A DNA stretch of 41,373 bases from a virus. The stretch lies in the IMG/VR virus record IMGVR_UViG_3300028563_000037, positions 1 through 41,373 of that record; one strand, written 5' to 3'. Position numbers and translations under genes: made by a program. Below the pieces are notes generated by a model that saw only the letters and a program-made list of their open reading frames with translations, had not been told where the DNA came from and made no database searches. Shown in pieces: positions 6,713 to 14,398 of the stretch (positions are counted from its first letter, which is position 1; the number at the start of each line of letters is the position of its first letter).

Positions 6713-6910
6713 CTACACGTCCTCGGGGCCGATTCGAACGGCACCAGGCGCGGGCGGCGTCCGGGTGTCGCCAGGGATGTGTTGAGCGGTCGGCCAGAAC
6801 GGCCGGGGGCGCACGCCGCGGCGCTGCGGCTGCCGCGTCTCGGTGTAGGTCGCCAGCGACACCCCGGCCTCTTCGGCCAGGTCGATCAGGGTGGTGTCGG
6901 CGTTAGGCAT
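6713..6910 (-). CDS. Small unknown protein, 65 aa
   Basis: The ATG at 6910 has GAGGTG four bases upstream. The first 25 residues (TTLIDLAEEAGVSLATYTET) resemble a short helix-turn-helix; the tail is Pro- and Arg-rich. It overlaps the KilA-N gene by eight bases. The overlap sequence is the same as at the next junction upstream (see the repeats at 6900 and 7591). Confidence 0.6.
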   Translation of the reverse strand: MPNADTTLIDLAEEAGVSLATYTETRQPQRRGVRPRPFWPTAQHIPGDTRTPPAPGAVRIGPEDV

Positions 6911-6913
6911 GGG
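6900..6913. repeat. Junction repeat, copy 1 (partner at 7591-7604)
   Basis: GCGTTAGGCATGGG occurs here and at 7591-7604. In both places it forms the stop/start overlap of two minus-strand genes: the TAA of the upstream gene lies inside the first codons (MPN) of the next. Confidence 0.85.
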
Positions 6914-7601
6914 TCACCTCGCGGGTGCGATAAGACCCCAGCACCAACGGTCCGAGGTCGAGTTTGGATTGGGAGGGATGGCCGGTGATGGCGATGCGGT
7001 TGGATTCGAGCTGGCGCCATTGCGCCCCCGAATCCGCACCGGCCAGGATTGCACCGCCGAAGCCACCGGCCTGGGCAATGTGACCGCGCAGCATCGCCTT
7101 GAACGACTCGACGCCGGCGAAATGCGCCAGCGCGCGGTAGATCACCGGCAACGACAAGCCATGCTTGACCATGATCTGGATCGCCAGCAAGTACAGCGGC
7201 TCGCGGTCGGCGACGGTGCTCAGGGCGTTGGGATCGGGCTGGGCGGTGGCGCCGCGGATGATCTTGTCGATCTGTTCGTCGCACCAGATGGCGAAGTCCA
7301 CATCCAGCCATTGAGCGAAACGCACCGCCAGCTTCGGGTGTAGCCACGTCCCAGCCTCCCCGGGCCGCCCACCGCGCCGGGTCAAAACGAACCGGGATTT
7401 CCCCGGTTTGCTCATTTCTTGAGCATTTGATGCGTATCGCCGGCCAAGCGCAGCCAAGTAGGCTTCGGTATCTGGCAGCCGCAGCCATTCGTATGGCTCC
7501 TTGCCGTGCCGCTTTGCCGGGCCGGTGGCGTTGAACCAGCCATCGCCCATGAAGTGCACGGGCTGGCCCTCGTACTGCTCGATGATCAGGGCGTTAGGCA
7601 T
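6903..7601 (-). CDS. KilA-N domain protein, 232 aa
   Basis: Residues 5-100 match the KilA-N DNA-binding domain (GDGWFNATGPAKRHGK, PYEWLRLPDTEAYLAAL, GTWLHPKLAVRFAQWLDVDFAIWCDEQI). Such proteins are common in early regions of temperate phages, where they act as antirepressors or regulators. The C-terminal half is unrecognised and probably gives specificity. The start is ATG at 7601, overlapping the Cro-like stop by eight bases. A longer reading upstream runs over the Cro-like gene and is not credible. Confidence 0.85.
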   Translation of the reverse strand: MPNALIIEQYEGQPVHFMGDGWFNATGPAKRHGKEPYEWLRLPDTEAYLAALGRRYASNAQEMSKPGKSRFVLTRRGGRPGEAGTWLHPKLAVRFAQWLDVDFAIWCDEQIDKIIRGATAQPDPNALSTVADREPLYLLAIQIMVKHGLSLPVIYRALAHFAGVESFKAMLRGHIAQAGGFGGAILAGADSGAQWRQLESNRIAITGHPSQSKLDLGPLVLGSYRTREVTHA

Positions 7602-7604
7602 GGG
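7591..7604. repeat. Junction repeat, copy 2
   Basis: Exact copy of the 14-bp sequence at 6900-6913, again spanning a gene overlap. It may reflect module shuffling between early genes. Confidence 0.85.
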
Positions 7605-7824
7605 CGGCGGCCCGTGCGAGGTGGTTCCAGTCCACATCGGGACGCAGCGCCTGCATGCGGACCTGACGGCCCGATTCACGGTCAATGGCGATGGCCAGGC
7701 CTTCGCCGCAGCGCCGGTTGCCGTATGCCACTTGGCGAAGGTACGCGACTGATGTGCCGCAACGCGCAGCGAACGCGGCTTGGTCTGCCGGGCGCAGACT
7801 ATTGAGGTAGTCCAGTAGTTTCAT
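7594..7824 (-). CDS. Cro-like/YdaS-type HTH regulator, 76 aa
   Basis: The N-terminal helix-turn-helix (LLDYLNSLRPADQAAFAARC, then GTSVAYLRQVAYGNRRCGE) is typical of YdaS/Cro-type proteins that stand divergent to a CI gene. It is the first gene of the minus-strand early operon and reads away from the repressor gene. The ATG at 7824 has AGGGAT upstream. It should bind the intergenic operators and lower repressor synthesis during lytic growth. Confidence 0.85.
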   Translation of the reverse strand: MKLLDYLNSLRPADQAAFAARCGTSVAYLRQVAYGNRRCGEGLAIAIDRESGRQVRMQALRPDVDWNHLARAAAHA

Positions 7825-7850
7825 CAGCTATCCCTAAATCGAATAGCCGA

Positions 7851-7879
7851 ACAATATCAAACGCTATTGATAAAAGCAA
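7851..7879 (-). promoter_or_regulatory. Early promoter for cro operon (pR-like) with operator in the spacer
   Basis: On the minus strand TTGCTT (7879-7874) and TATTGT (7856-7851) are 17 bp apart. The inverted repeat ATCAA-N6-TTGAT (7856-7871, ATCAATAGCGTTTGAT on the minus strand) fills the spacer. The whole promoter aligns without gaps to 9525-9553, identical at 25 of 32 bases when the flank is included. A regulator bound here would block polymerase. Confidence 0.65.
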
Positions 7880-7882
7880 TCT

Positions 7883-7899
7883 AATGATAGTGTATCATT
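7883..7899. promoter_or_regulatory. Perfect palindrome before the repressor gene
   Basis: AATGATA-GTG-TATCATT is a perfect 7-bp inverted repeat between the cro promoter and the repressor start. It is probably a second operator, or part of the repressor's own promoter control. TATCAT within it could serve as a -10. Confidence 0.55.
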
Positions 7900-7925
7900 T
7901 GCTAACTTTCTGGGAGAATTGCTCT

Positions 7926-8594
7926 ATGGACCGATCACAAAACCGCCTGAAGAAAGTTCACCAACTCGTTGAAGCCGCCGGAGGTCAGGCGCGCTTTGCA
8001 GAGATCGTGGGCATTTCCCCTTCTCAAGCCTGGCAGATCGCTGGAAGCTCGCCCGTCCGTGGCATCGGCAGCAAGATGGCCGCCCGTATCGAGCAGGCTT
8101 TTGACAAGCCGGCGGGCTGGTTGGATTGGCCCGACGACACCCCGCCTTTCATTGCAACTCCTAAAGCCGGGGAAGAATCCGCGGCTGTAGGCCGCAGAGT
8201 CCCCGTCATCAATTACGTGCAGGCCGGCAAGCTCACGGACATTGGGGCGCATTTCTGTGGAGAAGCTTTGGAATACCTGCTGACCGATATCCCCTTGTCG
8301 GACCGGGCGTTTGGCCTGGAGATTCGCGGCCTTTCGATGTCCCCCCAATTCGCTCCGGGTGACAAGATCATTGTTGACCAGGAGGTCGCCCCCAAGCCCG
8401 GCTCATACGTGGTCGCGATGAACGGCGGCGACGAGGCGACATTCAAGAAATATCGCCCTCGCGGGTTGGATGCCAACGGCAACGATGTCTTTGAGCTGGT
8501 TCCATTGAACGAAGACTTTCCGTCGTTCTATAGCGACAGACAGGAATTAGTAATCATCGGGACGATGGTTGAGCATCGCCGCTACTATCGTTAG
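7926..8594 (+). CDS. CI-like repressor with S24 self-cleavage domain, 222 aa
   Basis: The N-terminal HTH (about residues 20-45, QARFAEIVGISPSQAWQIAG) binds operators. The C-terminal LexA/CI peptidase domain has an Ala100-Gly101 cleavage bond (YVQAG), the nucleophile S137 (GLSMSP) and the general base K174 (DEATFKKY). It therefore keeps what is needed for RecA-stimulated self-cleavage and SOS induction. I take ATG at 7926 with GGGAGAA upstream; an earlier in-frame start at 7884 falls within the operator palindrome. The next gene follows nine bases on in the same operon. Confidence 0.93.
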   Translation: MDRSQNRLKKVHQLVEAAGGQARFAEIVGISPSQAWQIAGSSPVRGIGSKMAARIEQAFDKPAGWLDWPDDTPPFIATPKAGEESAAVGRRVPVINYVQAGKLTDIGAHFCGEALEYLLTDIPLSDRAFGLEIRGLSMSPQFAPGDKIIVDQEVAPKPGSYVVAMNGGDEATFKKYRPRGLDANGNDVFELVPLNEDFPSFYSDRQELVIIGTMVEHRRYYR

Positions 8595-8603
8595 GACGAG
8601 TTG

Positions 8604-9389
8604 ATGCCATTCCAGTGCTTTGACCCCTACAAAACTTTCTCGGACGCGGCCGGAGTTAAGCGATTTGCGCCCGTGCCGAGTGGCCGCAATATTTGGTCGG
8701 ACCAAGAGAACGATGCCGACGTCCAGGCTTTGTGGCATCTGGGGAAAAAGGTCTATGACTGCTTGGAGGTCACCGACGAAGCGGAGTTCCGCGAGATGGT
8801 GGCGGGTCTACTGATCACCATCGAAGAGCTCCGCGATGTCTTGCTTCAGCGGTCGCTCAGGATTGGGCTGAAGGTCGGCCACACTGTGGTAACGTCGGCT
8901 GAAGACATCCGGAAGCGGGTAGCTGAACTAGAGCGATCAGCAGTGGTAGATGCCTGCTATCAACTCGTTTCCCGCCGGCCGCTGGATGATTCGCTGTGGC
9001 CATTTTTCTCAGGCCTTTACCTCATGGGCGCATTGCTCGAGATCGACTATGCGCTTATCCAAAATGACTTAAAGGACGGCGGGGCAATCCAATCGGCATT
9101 GCTGGCCGCCGAAATGCTGGACCGTGCGCGAGCGTTGATGCCGCACGAAAATAGCTTGCGGTTGGCACGCAGGCAGTTAGCTACTAACGCGGCAGTTGCC
9201 AAGCTCAACAATGACCCAAGACAAGCCGATAAGCGTTTCGTACGCGAGTGTTGGGACGGGTGGCAATGTGAGCCGGAGCGGTATGAGAGCCAAGCGGCGT
9301 TCGCTCGAGACATGATGGCGAAATGCGCCCACCTCACCAGCGTTGCAGTTGTGGAACGTTGGTGCCGAGCCTGGAAGCAGACCCCCTAA
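8604..9389 (+). CDS. Unknown protein co-transcribed with the repressor (rex position), 261 aa
   Basis: Its AGGA ribosome site overlaps the repressor's stop codon, so the two are almost certainly expressed together in the lysogen. The body is mainly helical. The C-terminal 30 residues (AAFARDMMAKCAHLTSVAVVERWCRAWKQ) look like a small helical motif, possibly DNA- or protein-binding. No catalytic site is visible. In lambda the equivalent place between cI and pL holds rexAB, so superinfection exclusion or lysogen fitness is a fair guess, but only a guess. Confidence 0.75.
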   Translation: MPFQCFDPYKTFSDAAGVKRFAPVPSGRNIWSDQENDADVQALWHLGKKVYDCLEVTDEAEFREMVAGLLITIEELRDVLLQRSLRIGLKVGHTVVTSAEDIRKRVAELERSAVVDACYQLVSRRPLDDSLWPFFSGLYLMGALLEIDYALIQNDLKDGGAIQSALLAAEMLDRARALMPHENSLRLARRQLATNAAVAKLNNDPRQADKRFVRECWDGWQCEPERYESQAAFARDMMAKCAHLTSVAVVERWCRAWKQTP

Positions 9390-9392
9390 CCT

Positions 9393-9430
9393 CATCCAGC
9401 CGGTAGAGTCCACCCCAAACCAGCTGGATG
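9393..9430 (+). terminator. Weak hairpin after the repressor operon
   Basis: CATCCAGC (9393-9400) pairs with GCTGGATG (9423-9430) across a 22-nt loop just after the stop codon. There is no T run, so it may act with Rho or merely stabilise the mRNA end. The rest of 9390-9524 shows no gene. Confidence 0.3.
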
Positions 9431-9524
9431 CGTACCGCCCCCGCGTGGTCCGCAGCATACGGCCTGCGTCCCCTAGTTCAGAAGCCCACCCTTTGGCATC
9501 ATGCCGTCAAGGCAAAACAAAAGC

Positions 9525-9553
9525 TTGCCCACATCAATATTATTTGATATTGT
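9525..9553 (+). promoter_or_regulatory. pL-like early promoter with the same operator as the cro promoter
   Basis: TTGCCC (9525-9530) and TATTGT (9548-9553) are 17 bp apart. The spacer holds ATCAATATTATTTGAT (9533-9548), the same ATCAA-N6-TTGAT operator seen at 7856-7871. The segment TTTGATATTGTTCG is identical at both promoters. It would drive the plus-strand operon from 9681 towards integrase under control of the phage repressor. Confidence 0.7.
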
Positions 9554-9590
9554 TCGTCCATACAGCTTTTGATGCACGCCACCAAAAGCA

Positions 9591-9649
9591 AAGCCCCGAA
9601 TCTGTTGACGCAGACCGGGGCTTAGGAAGTACCGCAGTTGACGCTGCGG
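9591..9649 (+). ncRNA. Leader RNA with two hairpins sharing the loop UUGACG
   Basis: Hairpin 1 pairs AAGCCCCG with CGGGGCTT (9591-9623), with an inner TCTG/CAGA stem closing the loop TTGACG. Hairpin 2 pairs CCGCAG with CTGCGG (9632-9649) around the same loop TTGACG. Both lie in the 5' leader between the pL-like promoter and the first gene. Hairpin 1 is not followed by T's on this strand. A nut- or put-like antitermination site or a protein-binding leader is possible. Confidence 0.5.
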
Positions 9650-9680
9650 CCCTCAACTCGGACAGCCGTAGGAGGCAAAC

Positions 9681-10049
9681 ATGTCCAAGAAAGATATCCG
9701 CCCGCAAGGCGCGGAGGGGATTTCTCATCCTCGCAATGTAGCAAATGCGTTGTTGACCGTCAACGATTCGTCAACGGCTCAGCTGTTGCTAGCCGTAGAC
9801 AACGAGCTGGTGCGCTGGGCGGAAACCTCGATGGACACTCTTTATCAGCTGGAAGAGCTGTTCAAGGCCATCAGCGCAGCCGCGGACAACCGGCAGAAAA
9901 TGAATGCAGAAGCCGTCCTCGGGCGCATTGCCAAGCTGGCCGCGTTGGGTGCGTATGTCGCCTCTGACATTGCCAACGGCGTCGATTGCGGCCGGGAACG
10001 CTTCCAGGAACTGGCCAAGCCGTTCCGCGCCGCCCTGGGGGATGCATGA
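9681..10049 (+). CDS. First gene of the pL-like operon, unknown, 122 aa
   Basis: The ATG at 9681 has a strong AGGAGG site. The protein is largely helical with a hydrophobic, Ala/Leu-rich C-terminal half (AEAVLGRIAKLAALGAYVA). It occupies the place of lambda N, but it is longer and lacks the Arg-rich N terminus of N proteins. The function is not recognised. Confidence 0.7.
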   Translation: MSKKDIRPQGAEGISHPRNVANALLTVNDSSTAQLLLAVDNELVRWAETSMDTLYQLEELFKAISAAADNRQKMNAEAVLGRIAKLAALGAYVASDIANGVDCGRERFQELAKPFRAALGDA

Positions 10050-10342
10050 TGACCCTCATCCCCACCGGCACCGACGGGTTCCGCGCCGCAGAGCAATGGC
10101 ACATTGAAGTCTGCGCCGCAGAAGAAGCAGCAGAGGGCTACCTGTTCCCCTCCAACCTGCGGCAGACCTTTGACTCTCTTCCCGACGCCCATCGCGGCGA
10201 CTTCCTTGACGCCATCGGCGAGCCGGTCCCTGGACGCCAAAACCTGCGTGAAGAGTGCCAATTGCATGGCCTGTCGCCGCAACAACAGGACGAATGGGCG
10301 CACGAGCAAGAGCTTGTCGGCGACCAGGGGGTGCAGGCATGA
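10046..10342 (+). CDS. Unknown acidic protein, 98 aa
   Basis: It starts at ATG 10046, four bases before the upstream gene ends (ATGA), so it is coupled to it. It is rich in Glu, Asp and Gln, with no membrane segment and no recognised motif. It is one of ten overlapping small or medium genes of this operon. Confidence 0.6.
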   Translation: MMTLIPTGTDGFRAAEQWHIEVCAAEEAAEGYLFPSNLRQTFDSLPDAHRGDFLDAIGEPVPGRQNLREECQLHGLSPQQQDEWAHEQELVGDQGVQA

Positions 10343-10668
10343 AAGCGCCTTTCATCATTCGTACCGAGGGCCGGGACGTCAGATTCTGCATCGGCGCCGG
10401 GCCGGCAGATCTCGACGCCGCGGATGCGCTCGCCGCTAATCCGCTTGCTCCGGCCGAGGTTTTGGTGTCGGCCGCGGAAGAGCGGATCGACCGCATCAAG
10501 GTGCTCACCGCGCCGTTCGGGTACATCCCGGCCGAAGGCATAGACCCCATCCCTGCATACGTGTTGAGCGATTTCCTGTGCACACTCGGCGCGATCGCCA
10601 ACGAAGCCAACCAGTTGCTGGACCAGGCCGCCACGCTCCGGCACGAAGCCAAGCGGGGTGAAGCATGA
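10339..10668 (+). CDS. Unknown protein, 109 aa
   Basis: It starts with an ATGA overlap at 10339. The N-terminal third is beta-like (FIIRTEGRDVRFCIG) and the remainder helical. No catalytic or metal-binding pattern is visible. It sits in the coupled early operon. Confidence 0.6.
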   Translation: MKAPFIIRTEGRDVRFCIGAGPADLDAADALAANPLAPAEVLVSAAEERIDRIKVLTAPFGYIPAEGIDPIPAYVLSDFLCTLGAIANEANQLLDQAATLRHEAKRGEA

Positions 10669-10907
10669 GCCAGCGCCCGACCTACCAAGAAGCGGCCGAC
10701 GCCCTGCGGCGCGCCCAGGAGACTCTCCTGCAAGTCAACTCGTTGTTGTGCGTGATTCGCTATTCCACCCAGTCCGGCAAGCAGGACCAGTTGAACGTTC
10801 TGGACATGGCCGAGATTGCGATCCACCTTTCCGGCGAAATGGCCGAGATGACCGAGGAATGGGCGGATCTGTTCAAGGCAGCAGTTCAAAAAGGGGGCGC
10901 CAAGTGA
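10665..10907 (+). CDS. Unknown helical protein, 80 aa
   Basis: It is coupled by ATGA to the gene before and by GTGA to the gene after. The protein is almost wholly helical and acidic at the end (GEMAEMTEEWADLFKAA). The family is not recognised. Confidence 0.6.
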   Translation: MSQRPTYQEAADALRRAQETLLQVNSLLCVIRYSTQSGKQDQLNVLDMAEIAIHLSGEMAEMTEEWADLFKAAVQKGGAK

Positions 10908-11152
10908 AATCCGTAAACGCCCCCGAACGCATCGTCCCCGACGTCGTCAGCGCCCGGCTGAACATCGAATGCATGGAGGAGCAGAAAGAGAGCCTACGGG
11001 CCTTGATCTCGGTCCTTCAAGGCCTTCTGGACCGCCCCGACACCGCACCCGACGTACGCACGTTGCTGAACATTGCCGCTCAAACGTGCGAAGACCACCA
11101 ACACTGGTACGGCTTGCGCGAAGCACTTGGCATAGGGGACAACGATGCATAA
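10904..11152 (+). CDS. Unknown protein, 82 aa (GTG start)
   Basis: The GTG at 10904 overlaps the preceding stop as GTGA. The centre (LNIECMEEQKESLRALISVLQGLL) is a likely amphipathic helix pair. It overlaps the next gene by eight bases. The family is not recognised. Confidence 0.6.
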   Translation: MKSVNAPERIVPDVVSARLNIECMEEQKESLRALISVLQGLLDRPDTAPDVRTLLNIAAQTCEDHQHWYGLREALGIGDNDA

Positions 11153-11405
11153 GCCCCGCACTCCTACCGAGCAGTTGGCCGCCGCCGTCCGAGGCCGCGC
11201 GCTGTACACGCGGCTCTACGACGAGGCCAAGCGCGAACTGGAGCAGGTCCGCGAACAGCTGACCAACGAGCGGATCCAACACGCCCAGGCCACCGCGGCA
11301 CTGGGCAACGTGGCCCACGCCCTGGAGACTGGCACGGCGCCGGACGTGGTCCTGGCCATGGTCCGCATCGCGCTGCGCATCACCCCCGGAGGGCAGCCGA
11401 TATGA
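11145..11405 (+). CDS. Unknown helical protein, 86 aa
   Basis: Residues 20-60 form a long charged helix, perhaps a coiled coil (YDEAKRELEQVREQLTNERI). Its start lies inside the end of the upstream gene and its end overlaps the next gene, in keeping with a tight operon. Confidence 0.6.
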   Translation: MHKPRTPTEQLAAAVRGRALYTRLYDEAKRELEQVREQLTNERIQHAQATAALGNVAHALETGTAPDVVLAMVRIALRITPGGQPI

Positions 11406-11617
11406 GCCTCGCTGATGACCTCGGCGACCTGGTGGTGGCTGTCGCCGCCACCGCCTCGGTTGCCTTTGCGCTCTACGTCACCCGCGACGTGACGCCCCCG
11501 GCCATATCGGCGGCCACTCGCTTTGTCGCCGAGTGCCCGACCACTATCCAATACGAAATCTGGCATGTCGGCCCGCAGCGGTCCATGCAGATCACATGCG
11601 AAGGACCCGCACGATGA
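11402..11617 (+). CDS. Small protein with one hydrophobic segment, 71 aa
   Basis: Residues 8-26 (LGDLVVAVAATASVAFALY) could be a membrane anchor or signal sequence. A Cys-containing tail of about 40 residues follows. It is ATGA-coupled on both sides. The function is unknown. Confidence 0.55.
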   Translation: MSLADDLGDLVVAVAATASVAFALYVTRDVTPPAISAATRFVAECPTTIQYEIWHVGPQRSMQITCEGPAR

Positions 11618-12093
11618 AAAATCGCCTGCAAGAATCGCTCGTGGACATTCGGTCTCACATCGCATTGCTCCGCGAACAGCGCGCTGCCCTCGGCAAGGCA
11701 TCGGCCGGTGAAGATGTCCCCCTCGGCGACCTGCCATCAATACTCGGCGTGGGCGCCGACCTGCTCGAGCTGCTGCTCGATGAATGCTTGGCCGCTCGAC
11801 GCGCGGCCACCGGGATCCAGTACCAATCCCTTTCCGAAATCGCCGCCGGCGCCGGCATCAGCGCGGATGAGTGCTTCCACGCCCTGGCGTTCTTGGGCCT
11901 GGCGCGGGGAAACCTCGCCCGCCACCGCGCGACCCTGGTCGGCCAGCGCCTCAGCACCTCGGACGGTCGCTGGGATGCCCGCGTACGCGACATGATCGAG
12001 GCCCAGATCGAGACCTGGCGGGCGTCGACCGATATCGGCCTGTTCCTGCGCACAATCGCCGATGCGGAGTCGTCCATGGGAGACCTCAAATGA
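11614..12093 (+). CDS. Possible winged-helix regulator, 159 aa
   Basis: It starts at the ATGA overlap at 11614. After a helical N-terminal part, SLSEIAAGAGISADECFHALAFLGLARG reads like a winged-helix recognition module, with a helical C terminus. It could regulate the operon or a host gene; no family is certain. Confidence 0.6.
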   Translation: MKNRLQESLVDIRSHIALLREQRAALGKASAGEDVPLGDLPSILGVGADLLELLLDECLAARRAATGIQYQSLSEIAAGAGISADECFHALAFLGLARGNLARHRATLVGQRLSTSDGRWDARVRDMIEAQIETWRASTDIGLFLRTIADAESSMGDLK

Positions 12094-12902
12094 CTGCTCG
12101 CGACAATGAGGCTCTGCGCGCCCTCTTCGCTCTGCCGCCCATTCCGGCCAGCGCCAGTACTGCCGTGGCCGTTGCCGAAGCACCGCGACCCGAGGTCATC
12201 ACGGGCAACCAAGAAGTCGACTCCGTACTGTGGCTGCAGCGCATCGTGGACACCGGAGATCAATCCCTGATCGACAAGGCAATGGAAGCGGTCAAGCGAA
12301 TCACGACGCCCATGGATGAACTCGGTAGGCGCTATGGGGCGCACGTGGCCCGCTCAACGGGAAGCACTATGGTCGGCGCTTTTGCGTCCTTCGGCTTCGG
12401 AGACCTGGAAGACCAAGCCAGGCGCGCGATTGAGAAGGCTGCGCGTCGTCACGAGGCCCTGGCCAGATTTGGCAGCGCAGAGCAGGCCGCCGCCGAAACT
12501 CCGGCAGAAAAGGCTTGCAAGAACGCCCTGCGCGGGCTGAAGCGCGACAAGGACTGGGGCCGCTATGACGACAACGATGCACGCGCGCGGCTTGCCGCCA
12601 GGCCTGAGCTTTCGCCTTCGACCATAGACGACTGCCTTTATGCGCGCGCCTACTGGACCAAACTGTATTGGCTTCGCTCCGCAACCACCGGCCACGGTGA
12701 CGCGCGGCCCGCTGGCAGCGCACACGACGACTTTTGCTACGCGATGCTGGCGCACCTCCAACCACGCAACGGCACAGAGGCTATCTCCGCGTTCGACCAC
12801 CTGGACGCAGACGACGGCACCGACTGGGAGCGTAGTCAACCTATCATTCGCAACCTGATCGCCAGCGGCTGGAAGGATCGCTCCGGGGAGGCCGAAGCAT
12901 GA
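12090..12902 (+). CDS. Unknown protein, 270 aa
   Basis: It is coupled by ATGA to the gene before and to the gene after. A Pro/Ala-rich N-terminal segment is followed by a long helical domain and a Trp- and Asp-rich C-terminal third. No motif is diagnostic. It is one of the two largest proteins of the early plus-strand operon. Confidence 0.6.
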   Translation: MTARDNEALRALFALPPIPASASTAVAVAEAPRPEVITGNQEVDSVLWLQRIVDTGDQSLIDKAMEAVKRITTPMDELGRRYGAHVARSTGSTMVGAFASFGFGDLEDQARRAIEKAARRHEALARFGSAEQAAAETPAEKACKNALRGLKRDKDWGRYDDNDARARLAARPELSPSTIDDCLYARAYWTKLYWLRSATTGHGDARPAGSAHDDFCYAMLAHLQPRNGTEAISAFDHLDADDGTDWERSQPIIRNLIASGWKDRSGEAEA

Positions 12903-14398
12903 AGCGATCCGACCTCAACCACCTGCGCCGCCTGCTGGGCTGGGTCCGCTGCGATATCGGCCAGGCGCCGGCCGAGGTGCAGACAACCATGATCGGAATC
13001 GCCGATAAGCGGGGCAATCCGGAAATCAGCGTGGAAGCGCGCGCCCGCGTCGTGGAAAGCTATCGCCGCGCCGAGGCCGTGCCGGTGTACGTCCGGGATG
13101 CCGTCAAGGCGCTCGAAAAGACGGTTGCGGCCGCCGGGCGCGGCCCTGGTGCTGAAACGGCCCGCGCCACCGCGGAACCCCGCACCAATGCTGGCTTTGA
13201 CCCAGGTGCTGCCACTGGGCGCGAAGCAACCCTGGATGACGTCGAAGTGGAGCGCGGCCTAGCCGAGATTGGCGTCCATGCCTGGGGGCCGCGAGCCGAG
13301 GATTGGCTTGCGGGCGCCGAGTATGCCGCCCGCTGCATGCGCGGCAGCGAGGCATCCCCGACAGCGGAGCCGCCCCAAAGCCTCCCCGACGCGGCAGCCA
13401 AGCCGGTAGCGTGGCGCGATACCCCGGCGGCGCCCCCCACCCTTCGCCAGGATGAGGCCGGGGGCCAAGGCGCGGCCCGACGGCCTACGCCCACGCATGG
13501 GGTGCAGGAGGTGCAGGTCGAGCGAGAAGCCGCAGGACCAGCAGAAAACTGCAGGCCCGCCATAACGCTGCAGGTGATGCAGGAGGCCCTGCGCCTGATG
13601 CCATCCGAGGAGGCCCGCCGGGTCGCGCGCGCCGCGGAGGCGGTATCCAGCCCCGTGACGCCCGAGCAGTATGTCGGCGCCGGGGCCGTCGCTGTCATTG
13701 CCGAGCTGCGCGCCCCTGTCGCCGATGAGCGGGCGGCGTTTGAGGCGGACTATGCGAAAGCCTGGAACGCCACATACGGCAACAAGACGAACCACACCGC
13801 GGCCGATGTGGCGAAGCTGCGCGAGGGCGACGGATACGTCGAGGATATGGGCTGTCTGAAAGGCCGCTGGGACAGGTGGCAGGCCCGCGCCGCCCAGGCC
13901 GGCGCCGACGATGTGCGCAATGCGCTGGAGGAAGCGGCGAAGCTTTGCTTTGACCCGCAGGACGCCGAGCGAATCCGCGCCCTCAAGCAGCCGCGGACGG
14001 GAAATGAAGGCGGCCACCTGGACGCTGAGAACCGCCCGGTAACCCGCGCCAGCATTGGTTTTAGGGGTGGCCACTTGGACGCGAATACCGTGGTGCTGCC
14101 GCCGCTGCCCGAAACCATCGCATGGGCAACCGTAAACACGAGCCTTGCAGCCGCCGTTGACGATCTTCGCCGAGCCGCCGTCCTGGCTGACCGCCAGCAG
14201 CGCGCCGACGCGCCTACAGTTGATCAGGCAAAAATTAACATCGATGTGACCTGGCGCACTGACGATCCCGACCTTATGGTCGCCCTTGGCCGCCAGTTCT
14301 TGGCGCACCCTCAGACAAGGCCGCTTGTCGGGCGGGAAGCCCTGGTGCTGCGCTGCGTTCGGGCGGCCCTGGATGCCCAGGAGGGTGAGGCATGCTAA
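12899..14398 (+). CDS. Ea22-like accessory protein, 499 aa
   Basis: It is ATGA-coupled to the gene before. The protein appears modular: a helical N-terminal part, a Pro/Ala-rich linker around residues 130-210, and a segment ending in EDMGCLKGRWDRWQARAA. That segment resembles the WxxWQAR end block of lambda Ea22/Ead-type proteins. The C-terminal 100 residues are unrecognised. Such proteins are variable, dispensable pL-operon products. The Ea22 likeness covers only a short block. Confidence 0.5.
   Translation: MKRSDLNHLRRLLGWVRCDIGQAPAEVQTTMIGIADKRGNPEISVEARARVVESYRRAEAVPVYVRDAVKALEKTVAAAGRGPGAETARATAEPRTNAGFDPGAATGREATLDDVEVERGLAEIGVHAWGPRAEDWLAGAEYAARCMRGSEASPTAEPPQSLPDAAAKPVAWRDTPAAPPTLRQDEAGGQGAARRPTPTHGVQEVQVEREAAGPAENCRPAITLQVMQEALRLMPSEEARRVARAAEAVSSPVTPEQYVGAGAVAVIAELRAPVADERAAFEADYAKAWNATYGNKTNHTAADVAKLREGDGYVEDMGCLKGRWDRWQARAAQAGADDVRNALEEAAKLCFDPQDAERIRALKQPRTGNEGGHLDAENRPVTRASIGFRGGHLDANTVVLPPLPETIAWATVNTSLAAAVDDLRRAAVLADRQQRADAPTVDQAKINIDVTWRTDDPDLMVALGRQFLAHPQTRPLVGREALVLRCVRAALDAQEGEAC

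Noticed and set aside
7884-7925. Earlier start of the repressor at 7884
   Set aside because: It lies in the operator palindrome with no ribosome site. ATG 7926 has GGGAGAA upstream and begins at the HTH.
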